This document shows, piece by piece, positions 17,714 to 26,349 of a stretch of 64,000 bases of DNA. Each line of letters starts with the position of its first letter. Position 1 is the stretch's first letter. The DNA lies in NCBI GenBank assembly GCA_902834555.1, contig CADFJN010000010.1:51888-115887 (forward strand). The letters are read 5' to 3'. Both the position numbers and the translations under genes were made by a program. This DNA comes from Atopobiaceae bacterium (GTDB lineage Bacteria > Actinomycetota > Coriobacteriia > Coriobacteriales > Atopobiaceae). The notes under the pieces were generated by a model, which saw only the letters and a program-made list of their open reading frames with translations, did no database searches and was not told the origin of the DNA.

Positions 17714-17995
17714 CTACTCGTCTAGGTAGGCCGTGGAGGGCGCGGCCGTGGTATCGGTGACGGGCGCGTCCTCGTCGGTTGCGTCGAGAAGCACGCGGAC
17801 CTTCTGCTCCGCGTTGGCAAGGCGCTCGCGAAGGCTCTTCAGGAGCTCAACGCCCCTGCTGTAGCGCTCGAGCGACTCCTCAAGCTCGAGGTCTCCCGCC
17901 TCGAGCGAGCGAACAATCTGCTCGAGCTCCACGGAGGCCTCCTTGAAGCTGAGCTCCTCGACCTTCCTCGTGTCCTTGGTGGCGTCTTCTGCCAT
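17714..17995 (-). CDS. xseB: Exodeoxyribonuclease VII small subunit
   Basis: A 93-residue partner of XseA. ExoVII degrades single-stranded DNA to short oligonucleotides. The family core ELSFKEASVELEQIVRSLEAG, LELEESLERYSRGVELLKSLRERLANAEQKVRVLL spans residues 11-72 and is predicted all-helical. It is followed by an acidic, Thr/Ala-rich tail. The ATG at 17995 follows GGAAGGGAGACAAAG. The open frame starts 20 codons earlier inside the intergenic gap. It is transcribed after xseA with a 61-bp gap, the usual order. Confidence 0.93.
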   Translation of the reverse strand: MAEDATKDTRKVEELSFKEASVELEQIVRSLEAGDLELEESLERYSRGVELLKSLRERLANAEQKVRVLLDATDEDAPVTDTTAAPSTAYLDE

Positions 17996-18056
17996 CTTTG
18001 TCTCCCTTCCTCGCGAGCAAGCCGCGTGTTTGTACTGCAGTTGGTAGCAAGGCACC

Positions 18057-19415
18057 CTATGAGGCTACCTTGCCCGTGCTTGTGACCGTTGCCCCAAGTT
18101 CTCCTTCGCCGAGAAGGACTGAGATGTTGTCGCCCACCTCTACCTGGGACGCGTTTGAAAGTATGTGTCCCTCGGCGTCGCGTGCCAGGGCGTATCCGCG
18201 GCCCAGCACCTTGAGTGGCGAGAGCGCGTCGAGCGAGGCAGCGTAGCGTGCCACAGAGGTCTGGTACGGGCGCAGGAGCCCCCTTCCCGAAACCGAGAGC
18301 CTCTGAGCGTCTCCGTCAACGCGCTCTCGCGAGCGCGCAAGCGATTTGGGGATTGCACCGTGAAGGCGCTCCTCCGTAAGGTCAAGCGTACGAGCGCGGT
18401 CCTCGAGCGTTGCCATGGGGTCAGTGAGGCAGCGCCGAGACGCCAGCGAATCCACAAAGACCGTGAGGTGAGAAAGGCGCGCCTCCATCGAGCGGGCGGC
18501 CCTCTCGCCAAGCGCGTCAACCTCCCGGCCATCCGCTTGCAGCATGGCCGCCATGGCGTTGCCCAGACGAACGCCGCGCTGGTTGATGAGGGTCTCAATC
18601 TCATTCATAGCAGGTGCCACAGACTCTGCCGCTGCCGTGGGCGTAGAGCAGCGCCTGTCCGAGACCATGTCGCAGATGGATGTGTCCGGCTCGTGGCCAA
18701 TGCCCGTGATCACCGGCACGGGACAGGCGGCGACGGCGCGAGCAAGCTGCTCATCATTGAAGCACATGAGGTCCTCGAAGGAGCCACCACCGCGCACGAG
18801 CAGGATTGCGTCTGGCTTCGACGCCGCGGCGACCTCAAGCGCGCGGATGATGGTTGCCGGGGCATGCTTGCCCTGCACGGCACAGCCCACCGCGTCTATC
18901 TGCACGAGCGGGTTCCTTCTCCGCAACGTGCGCTTGACGTCCTCGATAACGCTGCCGGAAAGCGATGTGACCACGCAGACACGCGAACAGAAGGCTGGGA
19001 TGCGCCTCTTGCGCGCCGGGTCCATGAGACCCTCGCGCTCAAGCTTGCGCGCGAGCTCGGCAACCTGCTGGCGGAGAAGCCCCTCCCCAGCCACCGTGAT
19101 GTGCTTGGCGACAAACGAGAGCTTGCCCGTGTTCTGATAGACGTCGAAGGCACCCGTCATCTGGATCTGGAGGCCGTCGCGCAGCTGCGTGCCAGAGGTC
19201 TCGACAAAGTCACGGTAGACGCCGCGCCAGGCGATGGTCGACATGGCCGCCGTGGCATCTTTGACCTCGAAGTAGCAGTGTCCGGAGCGGGCGTTTGGCC
19301 CGCGGAAGCCACTTACCTCGCCCATGACCGAGAGGGTGGGAATCTGCGCCACCTGGCCCTTGGCCACCTGAACCGCCTCGGTTACCGAGAGCGGCTCCTC
19401 CTTGGTGCCCGCCAT
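18057..19415 (-). CDS. xseA: Exodeoxyribonuclease VII large subunit
   Basis: A 452-residue catalytic subunit. It has an N-terminal OB fold (LSVMGEVSGFRGPNARSGHCYFEVKDATA) that binds single-stranded DNA. The catalytic domain carries PAFCSRVCVVTSLSGSVIEDV and the conserved ILLVRGGGSFEDLMCFNDEQLARAVAACPVPVITGIGHEPDTSICD. A long coiled-coil stretch from about residue 270 anchors small subunits, and the tail ends with VLGRGYALAR. The start at 19415 is 3 bp after the zinc peptidase stop, suggesting an operon of peptidase, xseA and xseB. Confidence 0.96.
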   Translation of the reverse strand: MAGTKEEPLSVTEAVQVAKGQVAQIPTLSVMGEVSGFRGPNARSGHCYFEVKDATAAMSTIAWRGVYRDFVETSGTQLRDGLQIQMTGAFDVYQNTGKLSFVAKHITVAGEGLLRQQVAELARKLEREGLMDPARKRRIPAFCSRVCVVTSLSGSVIEDVKRTLRRRNPLVQIDAVGCAVQGKHAPATIIRALEVAAASKPDAILLVRGGGSFEDLMCFNDEQLARAVAACPVPVITGIGHEPDTSICDMVSDRRCSTPTAAAESVAPAMNEIETLINQRGVRLGNAMAAMLQADGREVDALGERAARSMEARLSHLTVFVDSLASRRCLTDPMATLEDRARTLDLTEERLHGAIPKSLARSRERVDGDAQRLSVSGRGLLRPYQTSVARYAASLDALSPLKVLGRGYALARDAEGHILSNASQVEVGDNISVLLGEGELGATVTSTGKVAS

Positions 19416-19418
19416 GGA

Positions 19419-20114
19419 CTAGTCCCTCCTGTCTGTGCGGCCAATGAGGTAGAGCAGCTGCACCACCGAGACGAGCGCCGCGGCGACGTATGTGAGCGCG
19501 GCCGCCGTGAGCACCTCCTTGGCGCCCTGGCGGTCTATGCCCTGGCCGTGCGTCTCGAGGAACTGGACGGCGCGCCTGGAGGCGTTTATCTCTACCGGGA
19601 GCGTGACAAGCTGGAAGATGACCGAGAAGGCAAAGAGCGCAATAGCGATGCGCACGAGGCCGACGGCGTTCATGAAGACGCCGGCGAGAAACACGAGCAT
19701 CCACACGTTCTGCGAGAAGTTGACCACCGGCACGAGTGCCGTACGCACACGCATGGGGGCATAGTCCTTGGCGCGCTGCACGGCATGACCCGCCTCGTGA
19801 CAGGCCACGGCAACGGAGGCAACGGAGCCGCCACGCATGTTCTCCTCGGAGAGGTGCAGGTTGTTGTCACGTGGGTCATAGTAATCCGTGAGGTGCCCGG
19901 CAACCGAGGTGATCCCCACGCTCGATGCGCCACCCTCGTCGAGCATCTGGCGCGCAACGTCTGCGCCGGTGCCGTCAAAAGATGCGTCGACCTTGGACCA
20001 GCGCTCGTACTTTCGCTTGATGTAGGACTGGGTGATTAGACCCAGGAAGAGGGAGAGGAGCACGATACCGTAGTAGGCAAAGTCGATACCATACCCGTAG
20101 TAGTAATAGCCCAT
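19419..20114 (-). CDS. YugP-like neutral zinc metallopeptidase
   Basis: A 231-residue membrane protein of the YugP family (putative neutral zinc metallopeptidase). A first membrane helix is at about residues 12-29 (AYYGIVLLSLFLGLI). The zinc site HEAGHAVQRAKDY is at about 113-125, with a Glu/His pattern typical of the family. A cluster of hydrophobic segments in the C-terminal half includes LVPVVNFSQNVWMLVFLAG. It is probably involved in membrane protein turnover, but the family is poorly studied. The ATG at 20114 follows AAGGGAAGCT-like sequence, and upstream frame is non-homologous. It heads the xseAB operon. Confidence 0.85.
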   Translation of the reverse strand: MGYYYYGYGIDFAYYGIVLLSLFLGLITQSYIKRKYERWSKVDASFDGTGADVARQMLDEGGASSVGITSVAGHLTDYYDPRDNNLHLSEENMRGGSVASVAVACHEAGHAVQRAKDYAPMRVRTALVPVVNFSQNVWMLVFLAGVFMNAVGLVRIAIALFAFSVIFQLVTLPVEINASRRAVQFLETHGQGIDRQGAKEVLTAAALTYVAAALVSVVQLLYLIGRTDRRD

Positions 20115-20255
20115 AAGGGAAGCTCCAATCGTTGGGGGCCGTGGGGCATATGTACCCAAGGCCGTCCGGCACCAACGATGATACAAAAGCCGCGCGACAC
20201 AAATAGCATGCTCACGAGAAGGCCGCAGCTGCGGCAGCTTCGCCTTGAAGCTCGC

Positions 20256-21386
20256 CTAGATGACCTCGATGCGGCCGTCGCGCACCGTGAGGCCCACAGA
20301 ACCCTCGAGCAGACTCTCGAGCTGCTTGCCGGCCAGCTCGTGTCGCCAACCGGTCGCAAGACGCGACTTGGAGCGGTCTTGCGCGAACTCCACCAGGTCA
20401 TCCCTTGTGGCTATGAGCTGCGTGGCAATGCCGGACTTCTCGGAGACAATCCTCACCAGCGCAACCATGAGGTCCACCACGCTCTCCACCTCGGCGGAGG
20501 GGTGCACATGGCGCTCCGGCTGTGGGCAGGCAGAACCGGGGACTTCCTCCCCTGCGCGGACGGCGTCGAGAAGGTCGCGCACGTCCCTCTCGCTAAGCTG
20601 GTCGGTGCCGCGGATCTTGCGCAGGCGGTCGCGGTTGCGCGGCGCACGCTTGCAGACCTCGACCACCACCTCGTCCGAGAGAACCCACTTGCGGGGAACG
20701 TCGTGGCTTGCTGCCGTCTGCTCGCGCCACGCGCAGACCTCGCGCGCGATGGCAAGCTGCCGGCGCGTGAGGGAGCTCGAGCGCTTGAGTCTGAGATAGG
20801 CCTCTCGAGGGTCCCTGTGCATGTGGGAGGGGTCGGTCACCTCTGCCATCTCGGGCTGGACCCAGGCCAGGCGGTCCTTCTCGACGAGCTGCTCCATCAT
20901 GCGGTCGTAGATGGCAGGCAGATAGCGCACGTCATCCTCGGCGTAGGTGAGCTGCTCTGGGTCGAGCGGACGGCGCGACCAATCCGTGAGGGACTCTGCC
21001 TTGGGAAGCCTCACGCCTGCGTAGGCCTCAACCAGCGAAGCGTAGCTCACCTGCTGACGCATGCCCAGAAACGCGGCAGCGACCTGCGTGTCGAAGACCG
21101 AAGCGCAGGTCACGCCCATGCCGTCGAGAATGACCTCGAGGTCCTGCCCGCAGGCGTGAAAGACCTTAGTGACTCGCTCGTCTGCAAAGATGTGCGCCAA
21201 GGGCGAGAGGTCCTCGATCAGGATGGGGTCGATGGCACCAATCTCTGTGGGCGTACCAACCTGCACGAGGCAGAGCTTGGGATAGTACGTCCTCTCGCGG
21301 AGGAACTCCGTGTCCACGGCAATGACGGGCTCGTTGCCAATTCGCTCGCAGAAGGCACTCAGTTCATCGCTTGTGGATATGTACAC
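20256..21386 (-). CDS. rnd: Ribonuclease D
   Basis: A 376-residue 3'-5' exoribonuclease involved in tRNA 3'-end trimming. The DEDD-type active site is complete: VIAVDTEFLRERTYYPKLCLVQ (Asp-x-Glu), VFHACGQDLEVIL, and TYAEDDVRYLPAIYD with the final Asp and Tyr. An HRDC-like helical domain follows (KRSSSLTRRQLAIAREVCAWREQTA). The start is taken as GTG at 21386, preceded by GGGAGAGTCGA. The frame upstream encodes 155 unrelated residues overlapping the divergent lipid-kinase region. No partner gene is adjacent on the same strand. Confidence 0.92.
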   Translation of the reverse strand: MYISTSDELSAFCERIGNEPVIAVDTEFLRERTYYPKLCLVQVGTPTEIGAIDPILIEDLSPLAHIFADERVTKVFHACGQDLEVILDGMGVTCASVFDTQVAAAFLGMRQQVSYASLVEAYAGVRLPKAESLTDWSRRPLDPEQLTYAEDDVRYLPAIYDRMMEQLVEKDRLAWVQPEMAEVTDPSHMHRDPREAYLRLKRSSSLTRRQLAIAREVCAWREQTAASHDVPRKWVLSDEVVVEVCKRAPRNRDRLRKIRGTDQLSERDVRDLLDAVRAGEEVPGSACPQPERHVHPSAEVESVVDLMVALVRIVSEKSGIATQLIATRDDLVEFAQDRSKSRLATGWRHELAGKQLESLLEGSVGLTVRDGRIEVI

Positions 21387-21518
21387 TCGACTCTCCCAGC
21401 TCAAAGGTGTTAGCCAAAGGCCCCAGCGTTGGGCTACCATGTGCATGTGGCCCGGCGGGGGGCCGGCGCCCGGAACATGATACATGCTATCCCTTGTTGG
21501 GGGACCGGGGAGGACATC

Positions 21519-22493
21519 ATGCGCAGCGTCATCATCCACAACCCCATGTCGGGGTTTGGCTCGGATGCCATATTCGAGTTCGAGCGGGCCCTCGTCCACG
21601 CTGGCGACGAGTGCACGTTCCGTGCGCTCGCACCGGACTTCGTTGCCGAGGAGGCTGTGGCAGACGCCGAAGACTTTGACGTCTGCGTGCTCTCCGGTGG
21701 TGACGGCTCCGTGACGGGACTGCTCTATGCCCTGCGTAACCGCAACGTTTCCGCCTGCGTGTTTCCCTCGGGCACGGCAAACCTGCTCTTCGCAAACATT
21801 GGCAACGCACCCGAGCCGGCGGCGCTCGCGCGTGCGTGCCGCGTAGGACACACCGCCTGCATCGACCTCGGAGAGATCTCCTGGCTAGACGAGCAGGGCG
21901 TCCAACATGTGAAGGGTTTTGGACTCATGTCAGGAACGGGCTTCGATGCCCAGCTCATGGAAGCAGCTCTGCCAAACAAGGCGGCCATGGGACAGGCGGC
22001 ATACTTCGCCGCGGCGTTTGCCAACCCGCGCCCCACGGTTGAGGAGTTCACCATCATCGTTGATGGCCAGGAGTACCACCGCCGCGGCATCTCCTGCATG
22101 GTTGCAGACAATGCCATGATGCAGGGAGACATCCAGATTGTGCCCGACTGCCGGATGGACGATGGTCTTCTCGACGTCATTGTCATCGAGACACAGGACG
22201 CAGCCCAGGTGCTGCGCCCGCTCTTCTCGGGCATCGTAGACAAGACAGGCAAGTCCATTGGTCGACCGCACCTCGAGGCATTCCGCGGCCGCCAGATCAC
22301 GGTGCGCACCGAGGAGCCCGTGCCGCTCGAGATCGACGGAGACGTTGTGAGCTCGGGCGTCACCGAGTACCACGCGAGGGCCCTTCCTGGAGTTTGCAAC
22401 ATCGTGGTGGACAGCATGAGCTCATACCAGCCAAGCTCAGACGCACCCGCCCGCTTTGCGGACGCGGACGAGATCGCATTTCCCAAGGAGTAG
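21519..22493 (+). CDS. Diacylglycerol/lipid kinase (YegS/DgkB type)
   Basis: A 324-residue enzyme of the DAGK catalytic-domain family, which phosphorylates a lipid alcohol such as diacylglycerol with ATP at the membrane. The ATP-binding loop CVLSGGDGSVTGLLYAL is at about residues 55-71, and FPSGTANLLFANIG holds the second conserved Gly-Thr-x-Asn motif. The C-terminal beta domain ends in the usual PLEIDGDVV. Length is typical. The ATG at 21519 follows GGGGAGGACATC. The frame is open a further 30 codons upstream. It is divergent from rnd and ends at a strong hairpin. Confidence 0.9.
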   Translation: MRSVIIHNPMSGFGSDAIFEFERALVHAGDECTFRALAPDFVAEEAVADAEDFDVCVLSGGDGSVTGLLYALRNRNVSACVFPSGTANLLFANIGNAPEPAALARACRVGHTACIDLGEISWLDEQGVQHVKGFGLMSGTGFDAQLMEAALPNKAAMGQAAYFAAAFANPRPTVEEFTIIVDGQEYHRRGISCMVADNAMMQGDIQIVPDCRMDDGLLDVIVIETQDAAQVLRPLFSGIVDKTGKSIGRPHLEAFRGRQITVRTEEPVPLEIDGDVVSSGVTEYHARALPGVCNIVVDSMSSYQPSSDAPARFADADEIAFPKE

Positions 22494-22515
22494 CGGGCGC
22501 CACAAGGGCGCCCGC
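22493..22515. terminator. Bidirectional terminator
   Basis: GCGGGCGCC pairs with GGCGCCCGC around a 5-nt loop, starting at the last base of the lipid kinase stop codon and followed by CGTCTTTG. It separates the convergent kinase and DUF4867 genes. Confidence 0.8.
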
Positions 22516-22529
22516 CGTCTTTGCCGAAG

Positions 22530-23174
22530 CTATTCGGAGAGATTCAGGCAGTAGTTCTCACCCGTAAGCGCCACCTTGGCGCCAGCCGAGGCATCGGGGC
22601 TCTCTGGATGGGCAAGGACGTACTTGCTGCAGCCAAAGAGAAGCCACGCGTCGCCGCACGTAACCGAGAGCTCGGGCTTCTCAGTGTTGACGCCACGCGG
22701 CAGGATCACTGCAATCTTGTAGCCTGCCCCCGCGATGTCAATGGGCGCGTAGTGCAGCGTAGTGGCATAAATCTCGACCATCGTGCGCGCGGGCACGCGA
22801 AACGCGACCACGTTCGAGGTGTCGTAGACCCCGTCGCAGATGTCCCACTGGTGACCAAAGAGCATGACGCAATCTGTGGAGACGGGCATGTTGAACTCGC
22901 TCGTGCGGTGGTACTCGAGGGAGTTGAGATAGGTATTGTGACCAGCGACAGCACCCACCTGCACCTCAAGGCCGCCCACCAGGGTGCGGGCAAGCTCCCC
23001 CACACCCGGAGCCTGGTGAATAGCCTCGATCTCGGGCGTGTAGGCAAGCCCCTCGGGCATCTCAACGCTCTTCTCAACGGCATCTGCCAGGGAGTCGACG
23101 ATATCCTCCGGGATGTCATCCCACACCGCACCGTACTCGCGAAACTTGGGGTCCCTGCATGAGAGAATCTCCAT
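22530..23174 (-). CDS. DUF4867 family protein
   Basis: A 214-residue protein that I recognise as DUF4867, a cupin-like family often encoded with sugar-catabolism genes and of unproven function. Visible features are GLAYTPEIEAIHQ, HNTYLNSLEYHRTSEFNMPV (with His and Glu positioned as in cupin metal sites), MLFGHQWDI and a late Tyr/Pro-rich region. No signal peptide or membrane segment. The ATG at 23174 is preceded by TGGAGGAGAGC. It lies 109 bp after a Gfo/Idh/MocA oxidoreductase on the same strand, so both may act on a sugar or sugar acid. The family assignment is moderately sure. Confidence 0.7.
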   Translation of the reverse strand: MEILSCRDPKFREYGAVWDDIPEDIVDSLADAVEKSVEMPEGLAYTPEIEAIHQAPGVGELARTLVGGLEVQVGAVAGHNTYLNSLEYHRTSEFNMPVSTDCVMLFGHQWDICDGVYDTSNVVAFRVPARTMVEIYATTLHYAPIDIAGAGYKIAVILPRGVNTEKPELSVTCGDAWLLFGCSKYVLAHPESPDASAGAKVALTGENYCLNLSE

Positions 23175-23282
23175 GCTCTCCTCCATCCATACCAGCCGAC
23201 GTGACCATGCCACATCCTAGGTCTGACACGATGGGATACGGCCTAGAGTCCGGCGTGTGGTGCCGGATGGCGGAAGGACGGC

Positions 23283-24353
23283 CTAGGCCTCGTCGTCTGC
23301 GGGGAAGCGGATGCCGGCCTGTGCGCGGGCCTCGTCCATCACTTCGAGCGACGCCAGTGTGACATCTGCCCACATGCCCGCGTGCTCGATCGCCACGGCA
23401 TCGCCGTTGACCGCTTCGCAGAAGTCGGCGAGCTCGCAAACCATATCGTTCTCGGGATTCTCGACAGCAACCGTGCGCTCGTTGCCGCCTACGGTCCCCC
23501 AAGTCATGCCACGGTCGACATGCTCGACCACACGGAGGTCGTGCGGCTTAGTGATGTCCTGATAAATAAGGGTCGCCCGCTCGCCCTCAACCTGGCACGG
23601 TGCCAGGTCATCCGAGACCTTGCCAAACGAGAGCGTCACGACCTTGTCGCCATACCCAAGGAGAATGGCACCGGCAAGGTCCACCGTCCGGTACGGTGAG
23701 CCCGCAGGCTCCCCAGGCACCGGCGTCGTGACCAACGATGCGCTCACAGTGGAGGGGCGTTCAAAGAGCGCCATGGCGGGCTCGACGCAGTAGATGCCAA
23801 TGTCCATCAAGCTACCCCCGGCAAGCCGCGGGTCAAACACGTTGAGGCGCTCCCCCGCCCTCAGCCGCGAGATGCGCGACGTGACCTTTGCGAAGCCCAT
23901 CTGGGCGAGACGGACCTCGCCAAGCTGCGGCAATGTCTCCACGACGGCGCGAAATCCCGGCGTGTGGATCGAGCGCATGGCCTCCATGGCAACAACGCCC
24001 TGCTCGGAGGCTGCGTCAAACACGCGCTTGGCCTCGCGTGCGTTGGAGGCGAAGGCCTTCTCGACCAGCACATGCTTGCCAGCGCGCACGCACGCAAGCG
24101 CCTGCGAAGCGTGAACTGCATTAGGGGAACTAATGTAGACGGCATCGACATCGGGGCAGGCGCAAAGCTCATCGAGGGAATCGAAGGCGAGCGTGCCTCC
24201 GTGCTCGCTCGAAAAGGCACGGGCGCGACCGAGGTCCCTCGAGTAGGCTCCCACATACGTGGCGCCCTCATAACCCGCCAGCGCATCGAGGAAGCGCTGG
24301 GCTATTCCGCTTGTGCCAATGGTTGCGATGCGAACCTTGTGCCCCTGGATCAT
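23283..24353 (-). CDS. Gfo/Idh/MocA family oxidoreductase
   Basis: A 356-residue NAD(P)-dependent dehydrogenase acting on a sugar, inositol or related diol. The N-terminal Rossmann fold has IATIGTSGIAQRFLDALAG (residues 9-27), VDAVYISSPNAVHASQALACVRAGKHVLVEKAF carries the EK(A/P) cofactor and substrate loop, and GGSLMDIGIYCVEPAM holds the catalytic D-x-G-x-Y segment (usually D.x.xxH; here Tyr-Cys). The substrate cannot be named. It precedes the DUF4867 gene. The ATG start follows GGTGAAAGGGGC. Confidence 0.9.
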   Translation of the reverse strand: MIQGHKVRIATIGTSGIAQRFLDALAGYEGATYVGAYSRDLGRARAFSSEHGGTLAFDSLDELCACPDVDAVYISSPNAVHASQALACVRAGKHVLVEKAFASNAREAKRVFDAASEQGVVAMEAMRSIHTPGFRAVVETLPQLGEVRLAQMGFAKVTSRISRLRAGERLNVFDPRLAGGSLMDIGIYCVEPAMALFERPSTVSASLVTTPVPGEPAGSPYRTVDLAGAILLGYGDKVVTLSFGKVSDDLAPCQVEGERATLIYQDITKPHDLRVVEHVDRGMTWGTVGGNERTVAVENPENDMVCELADFCEAVNGDAVAIEHAGMWADVTLASLEVMDEARAQAGIRFPADDEA

Positions 24354-24465
24354 GGGACGCCCCTTTCACCTACTGCTACTTGGCGCGGTCGCACCGCAAA
24401 GGGGCACGACACGCATCTCATACGAGAGATTCTAGTGCAGAGAAGACCGGACGTAGGCAGAGGAG

Positions 24466-25092
24466 CTATGCGCAGTTGGCATCCCCGGTTGGAGCCGTTG
24501 CCATAGAGCGCACGGCGCCAAGGCACGAGCGCACCGACTGGATGACAGCCTGCGAGAGCTCGTCCTCGCTCATGACACGCTCTCCAAAGAGCCAGCTGGC
24601 AAGAAGCGACACGATGCCTCCCGCGGCAAAGTCGACAGCACAGGACACCCCGGAGGAGAGCGAGGCAGAGAGCTGCGAGGACACGGAGGAGAGGCCGCCC
24701 AGGCGCCCAGAGAGCTCTCGTCTGAGACGCTCTGAGAGGAGCGTGCGGGCAGGCGTGCGGACAAGCGCGCCAAAGGCAGAACCGTCGTTCGCGGAAAGCG
24801 CCTTGAGCTGCGCAAGCACCTTCGAGAGGCCTGAGGGCGTGCTTAGGTCTCCGGATTCGACAATTCCCGAAACCTCGCTCACCGCGTCGTTCTCGATCTC
24901 CTGCAGGACCGCACGCACGCTTGGGTAATGAGCGTAGAACGTCTTCTTGTTGATGAGGGCACGCTCGGCGACGTCCTTAGCGGTGATGTCCTGCGTAGGT
25001 TTCTCGGAGATCAACGAGACCACGGCGGAGCGTATGGCTGCCTGTGAGCGCTTGACGCGAAGGTCGATGTGTCCCTTGGACTGAACGCCCAT
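24466..25092 (-). CDS. TetR/AcrR-family transcriptional regulator
   Basis: A 208-residue DNA-binding repressor. The N-terminal helix-turn-helix is ITAKDVAERALINKKTFYAHYPSVRAVLQEIEND at about residues 36-68, the signature of TetR proteins with the Tyr-x-His-Tyr pattern at the recognition helix. The C-terminal ligand and dimer domain is variable, Ser- and Leu-rich. The ATG at 25092 was chosen because everything upstream in the frame runs into the divergent gene. A perfect palindrome lies in the 114-bp space between this gene and the divergent HD-domain gene and is its likely operator, controlling both. Confidence 0.88.
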   Translation of the reverse strand: MGVQSKGHIDLRVKRSQAAIRSAVVSLISEKPTQDITAKDVAERALINKKTFYAHYPSVRAVLQEIENDAVSEVSGIVESGDLSTPSGLSKVLAQLKALSANDGSAFGALVRTPARTLLSERLRRELSGRLGGLSSVSSQLSASLSSGVSCAVDFAAGGIVSLLASWLFGERVMSEDELSQAVIQSVRSCLGAVRSMATAPTGDANCA

Positions 25093-25154
25093 GTAAGTCA
25101 CCTCTCGAGAACGACGTGACGCAGTACGTGTGCAGCGAATACTTCTGATAGTAT

Positions 25155-25180
25155 ACTTATTTCCAAAATTGGAAATAAGT
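25155..25180. promoter_or_regulatory. 26-bp palindromic operator for the TetR regulator
   Basis: ACTTATTTCCAA, then AA, then TTGGAAATAAGT: perfect 12-bp arms around a 2-bp centre. It lies between divergent start codons at 25092 and 25207 and is far more AT-rich than its surroundings. A TATACT hexamer abuts it on the TetR side (25152-25157), so binding would cover the promoters. Assignment to the TetR protein is by position. Confidence 0.8.
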
Positions 25181-25206
25181 CGATTCTCCGGATTAAGGAG
25201 ACACCT

Positions 25207-25707
25207 GTGGATTCTACCCCAGAAGAGATACGCAAGCGTTACGAGGAGCTTGCGGCGCCCACGCTTGCGGCGCCGCGTGTGGCGCTCATGGCCGGCTACG
25301 TGCAGCACGGCCAGACAACCACGCTCGAGCACGTTGCTGCCGTGGCCTACCTTAGCCTGGCTCTGGTGAGAAAGCTTGGCATCCGCTGCAACGAACGCGC
25401 GCTGGTGCGCGGGGCGCTTCTCCACGACTACTATCTCTACGACTGGCATGACCACAACGCCGCTCCCGACGCGTGGCACGGTTTCACGCACCCACGCCAC
25501 GCACTGAGAAACGCCGAGAAGGACTTCCCCGACCTCACCCCGCTCGAGCGTGACATCATTGCTCACCACATGTTCCCGCTGGTACCCTCGCCGCCACGTC
25601 ACATGGAGTCGCTCGTAGTCTCGCTTGTCGACAAGGCCTGCTCGACGGTCGAGGTCTTTGCGCGCAGACCGTGGGTGCGCACGACTGGGGGAGGTGCCGC
25701 ATGCTAG
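25207..25707 (+). CDS. HD-domain phosphohydrolase-like protein
   Basis: A 166-residue HD-superfamily metal-dependent phosphohydrolase of unknown substrate. The metal ligands appear as TLEHVAAVAYL (His), ALLHDYYLYDWH (His-Asp) and DIIAHHMFPL (His-His). HGFTHPRHALRNAEKDF is typical of the subgroup found next to CmpB-like membrane proteins in Firmicutes and Coriobacteria. It starts with GTG at 25207 after AAGGAGACACCT. Its stop overlaps the next gene's start (ATGCTAG), so the two are translationally coupled. It is probably regulated by the divergent TetR protein through the palindrome upstream. Confidence 0.85.
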   Translation: MDSTPEEIRKRYEELAAPTLAAPRVALMAGYVQHGQTTTLEHVAAVAYLSLALVRKLGIRCNERALVRGALLHDYYLYDWHDHNAAPDAWHGFTHPRHALRNAEKDFPDLTPLERDIIAHHMFPLVPSPPRHMESLVVSLVDKACSTVEVFARRPWVRTTGGGAAC

Positions 25708-26300
25708 GACGCATCATGACGTTCATCGCAGTACTCGCTACCATGCCCTTGCCGGACCTCACGCCTTGGGGGCTCTCAATTCTCATGCTCTCGATGACCA
25801 CCATCTCCGTTGGCGGATGGGTCTGGGAGACCGTGTACTGCTCCCTCGTGGAGAGACGCCGCGTGCGCCGCGGCTTTCTCTTTGGTCCCGCCTGCCCCAT
25901 CTACGGCACCGGTGCCATGGCCGTCTACGTGCTTCTCGGCCAGTTGAAAAGCCCACTGGCCGTTTTTGTTGCGGGTGCCGTGCTGGCGACGGTCATCGAG
26001 TACGCCACCGGGCGCGTGCTCGAGGAGCGCTTTGGAAAACGCTGGTGGGACTATACGGGCTGGCCGCTCAACTATCGCGGTCTCGTCTGCCCCATAGCCT
26101 CGGCGGTCTTTGGCGTCTTCTCGGTGCTGGTGGTCTTTGTCATCGAGCCGCAGCTCATTGCCTTCTTCTCCTCGTGGGGAGAGACGGCATGCGAGGCCGC
26201 GGCAACCGCATGCGCACTAACTTTTGCCGCGGACACGGCTCTTTCTGTGATGGCACAGGACGCGGGCGCCGGCAGGCGGAGAATAACGCTTCGTCGCTAA
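25701..26300 (+). CDS. CmpB-like membrane protein (putative ABC-transporter type IV)
   Basis: A 199-residue polytopic membrane protein of the family annotated as putative ABC-transporter type IV (PF06541-like). It has about five to six hydrophobic segments, and the family motifs VGGWVWETVYCSLVERRRVRRGFLFGPACPIYGTGA and RWWDYTGWPLNYRGLVCP. No ATPase gene is nearby. The ABC label is nominal, and the protein may instead be a regulator or an uncharacterised membrane enzyme. The ATG at 25701 overlaps the HD gene stop by 7 bases. Confidence 0.82.
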   Translation: MLGRIMTFIAVLATMPLPDLTPWGLSILMLSMTTISVGGWVWETVYCSLVERRRVRRGFLFGPACPIYGTGAMAVYVLLGQLKSPLAVFVAGAVLATVIEYATGRVLEERFGKRWWDYTGWPLNYRGLVCPIASAVFGVFSVLVVFVIEPQLIAFFSSWGETACEAAATACALTFAADTALSVMAQDAGAGRRRITLRR

Positions 26301-26349
26301 CCCGGATTGCTGTAAGGTGAGGGGGTTTACCTATCTTACCGGAGGCAGC

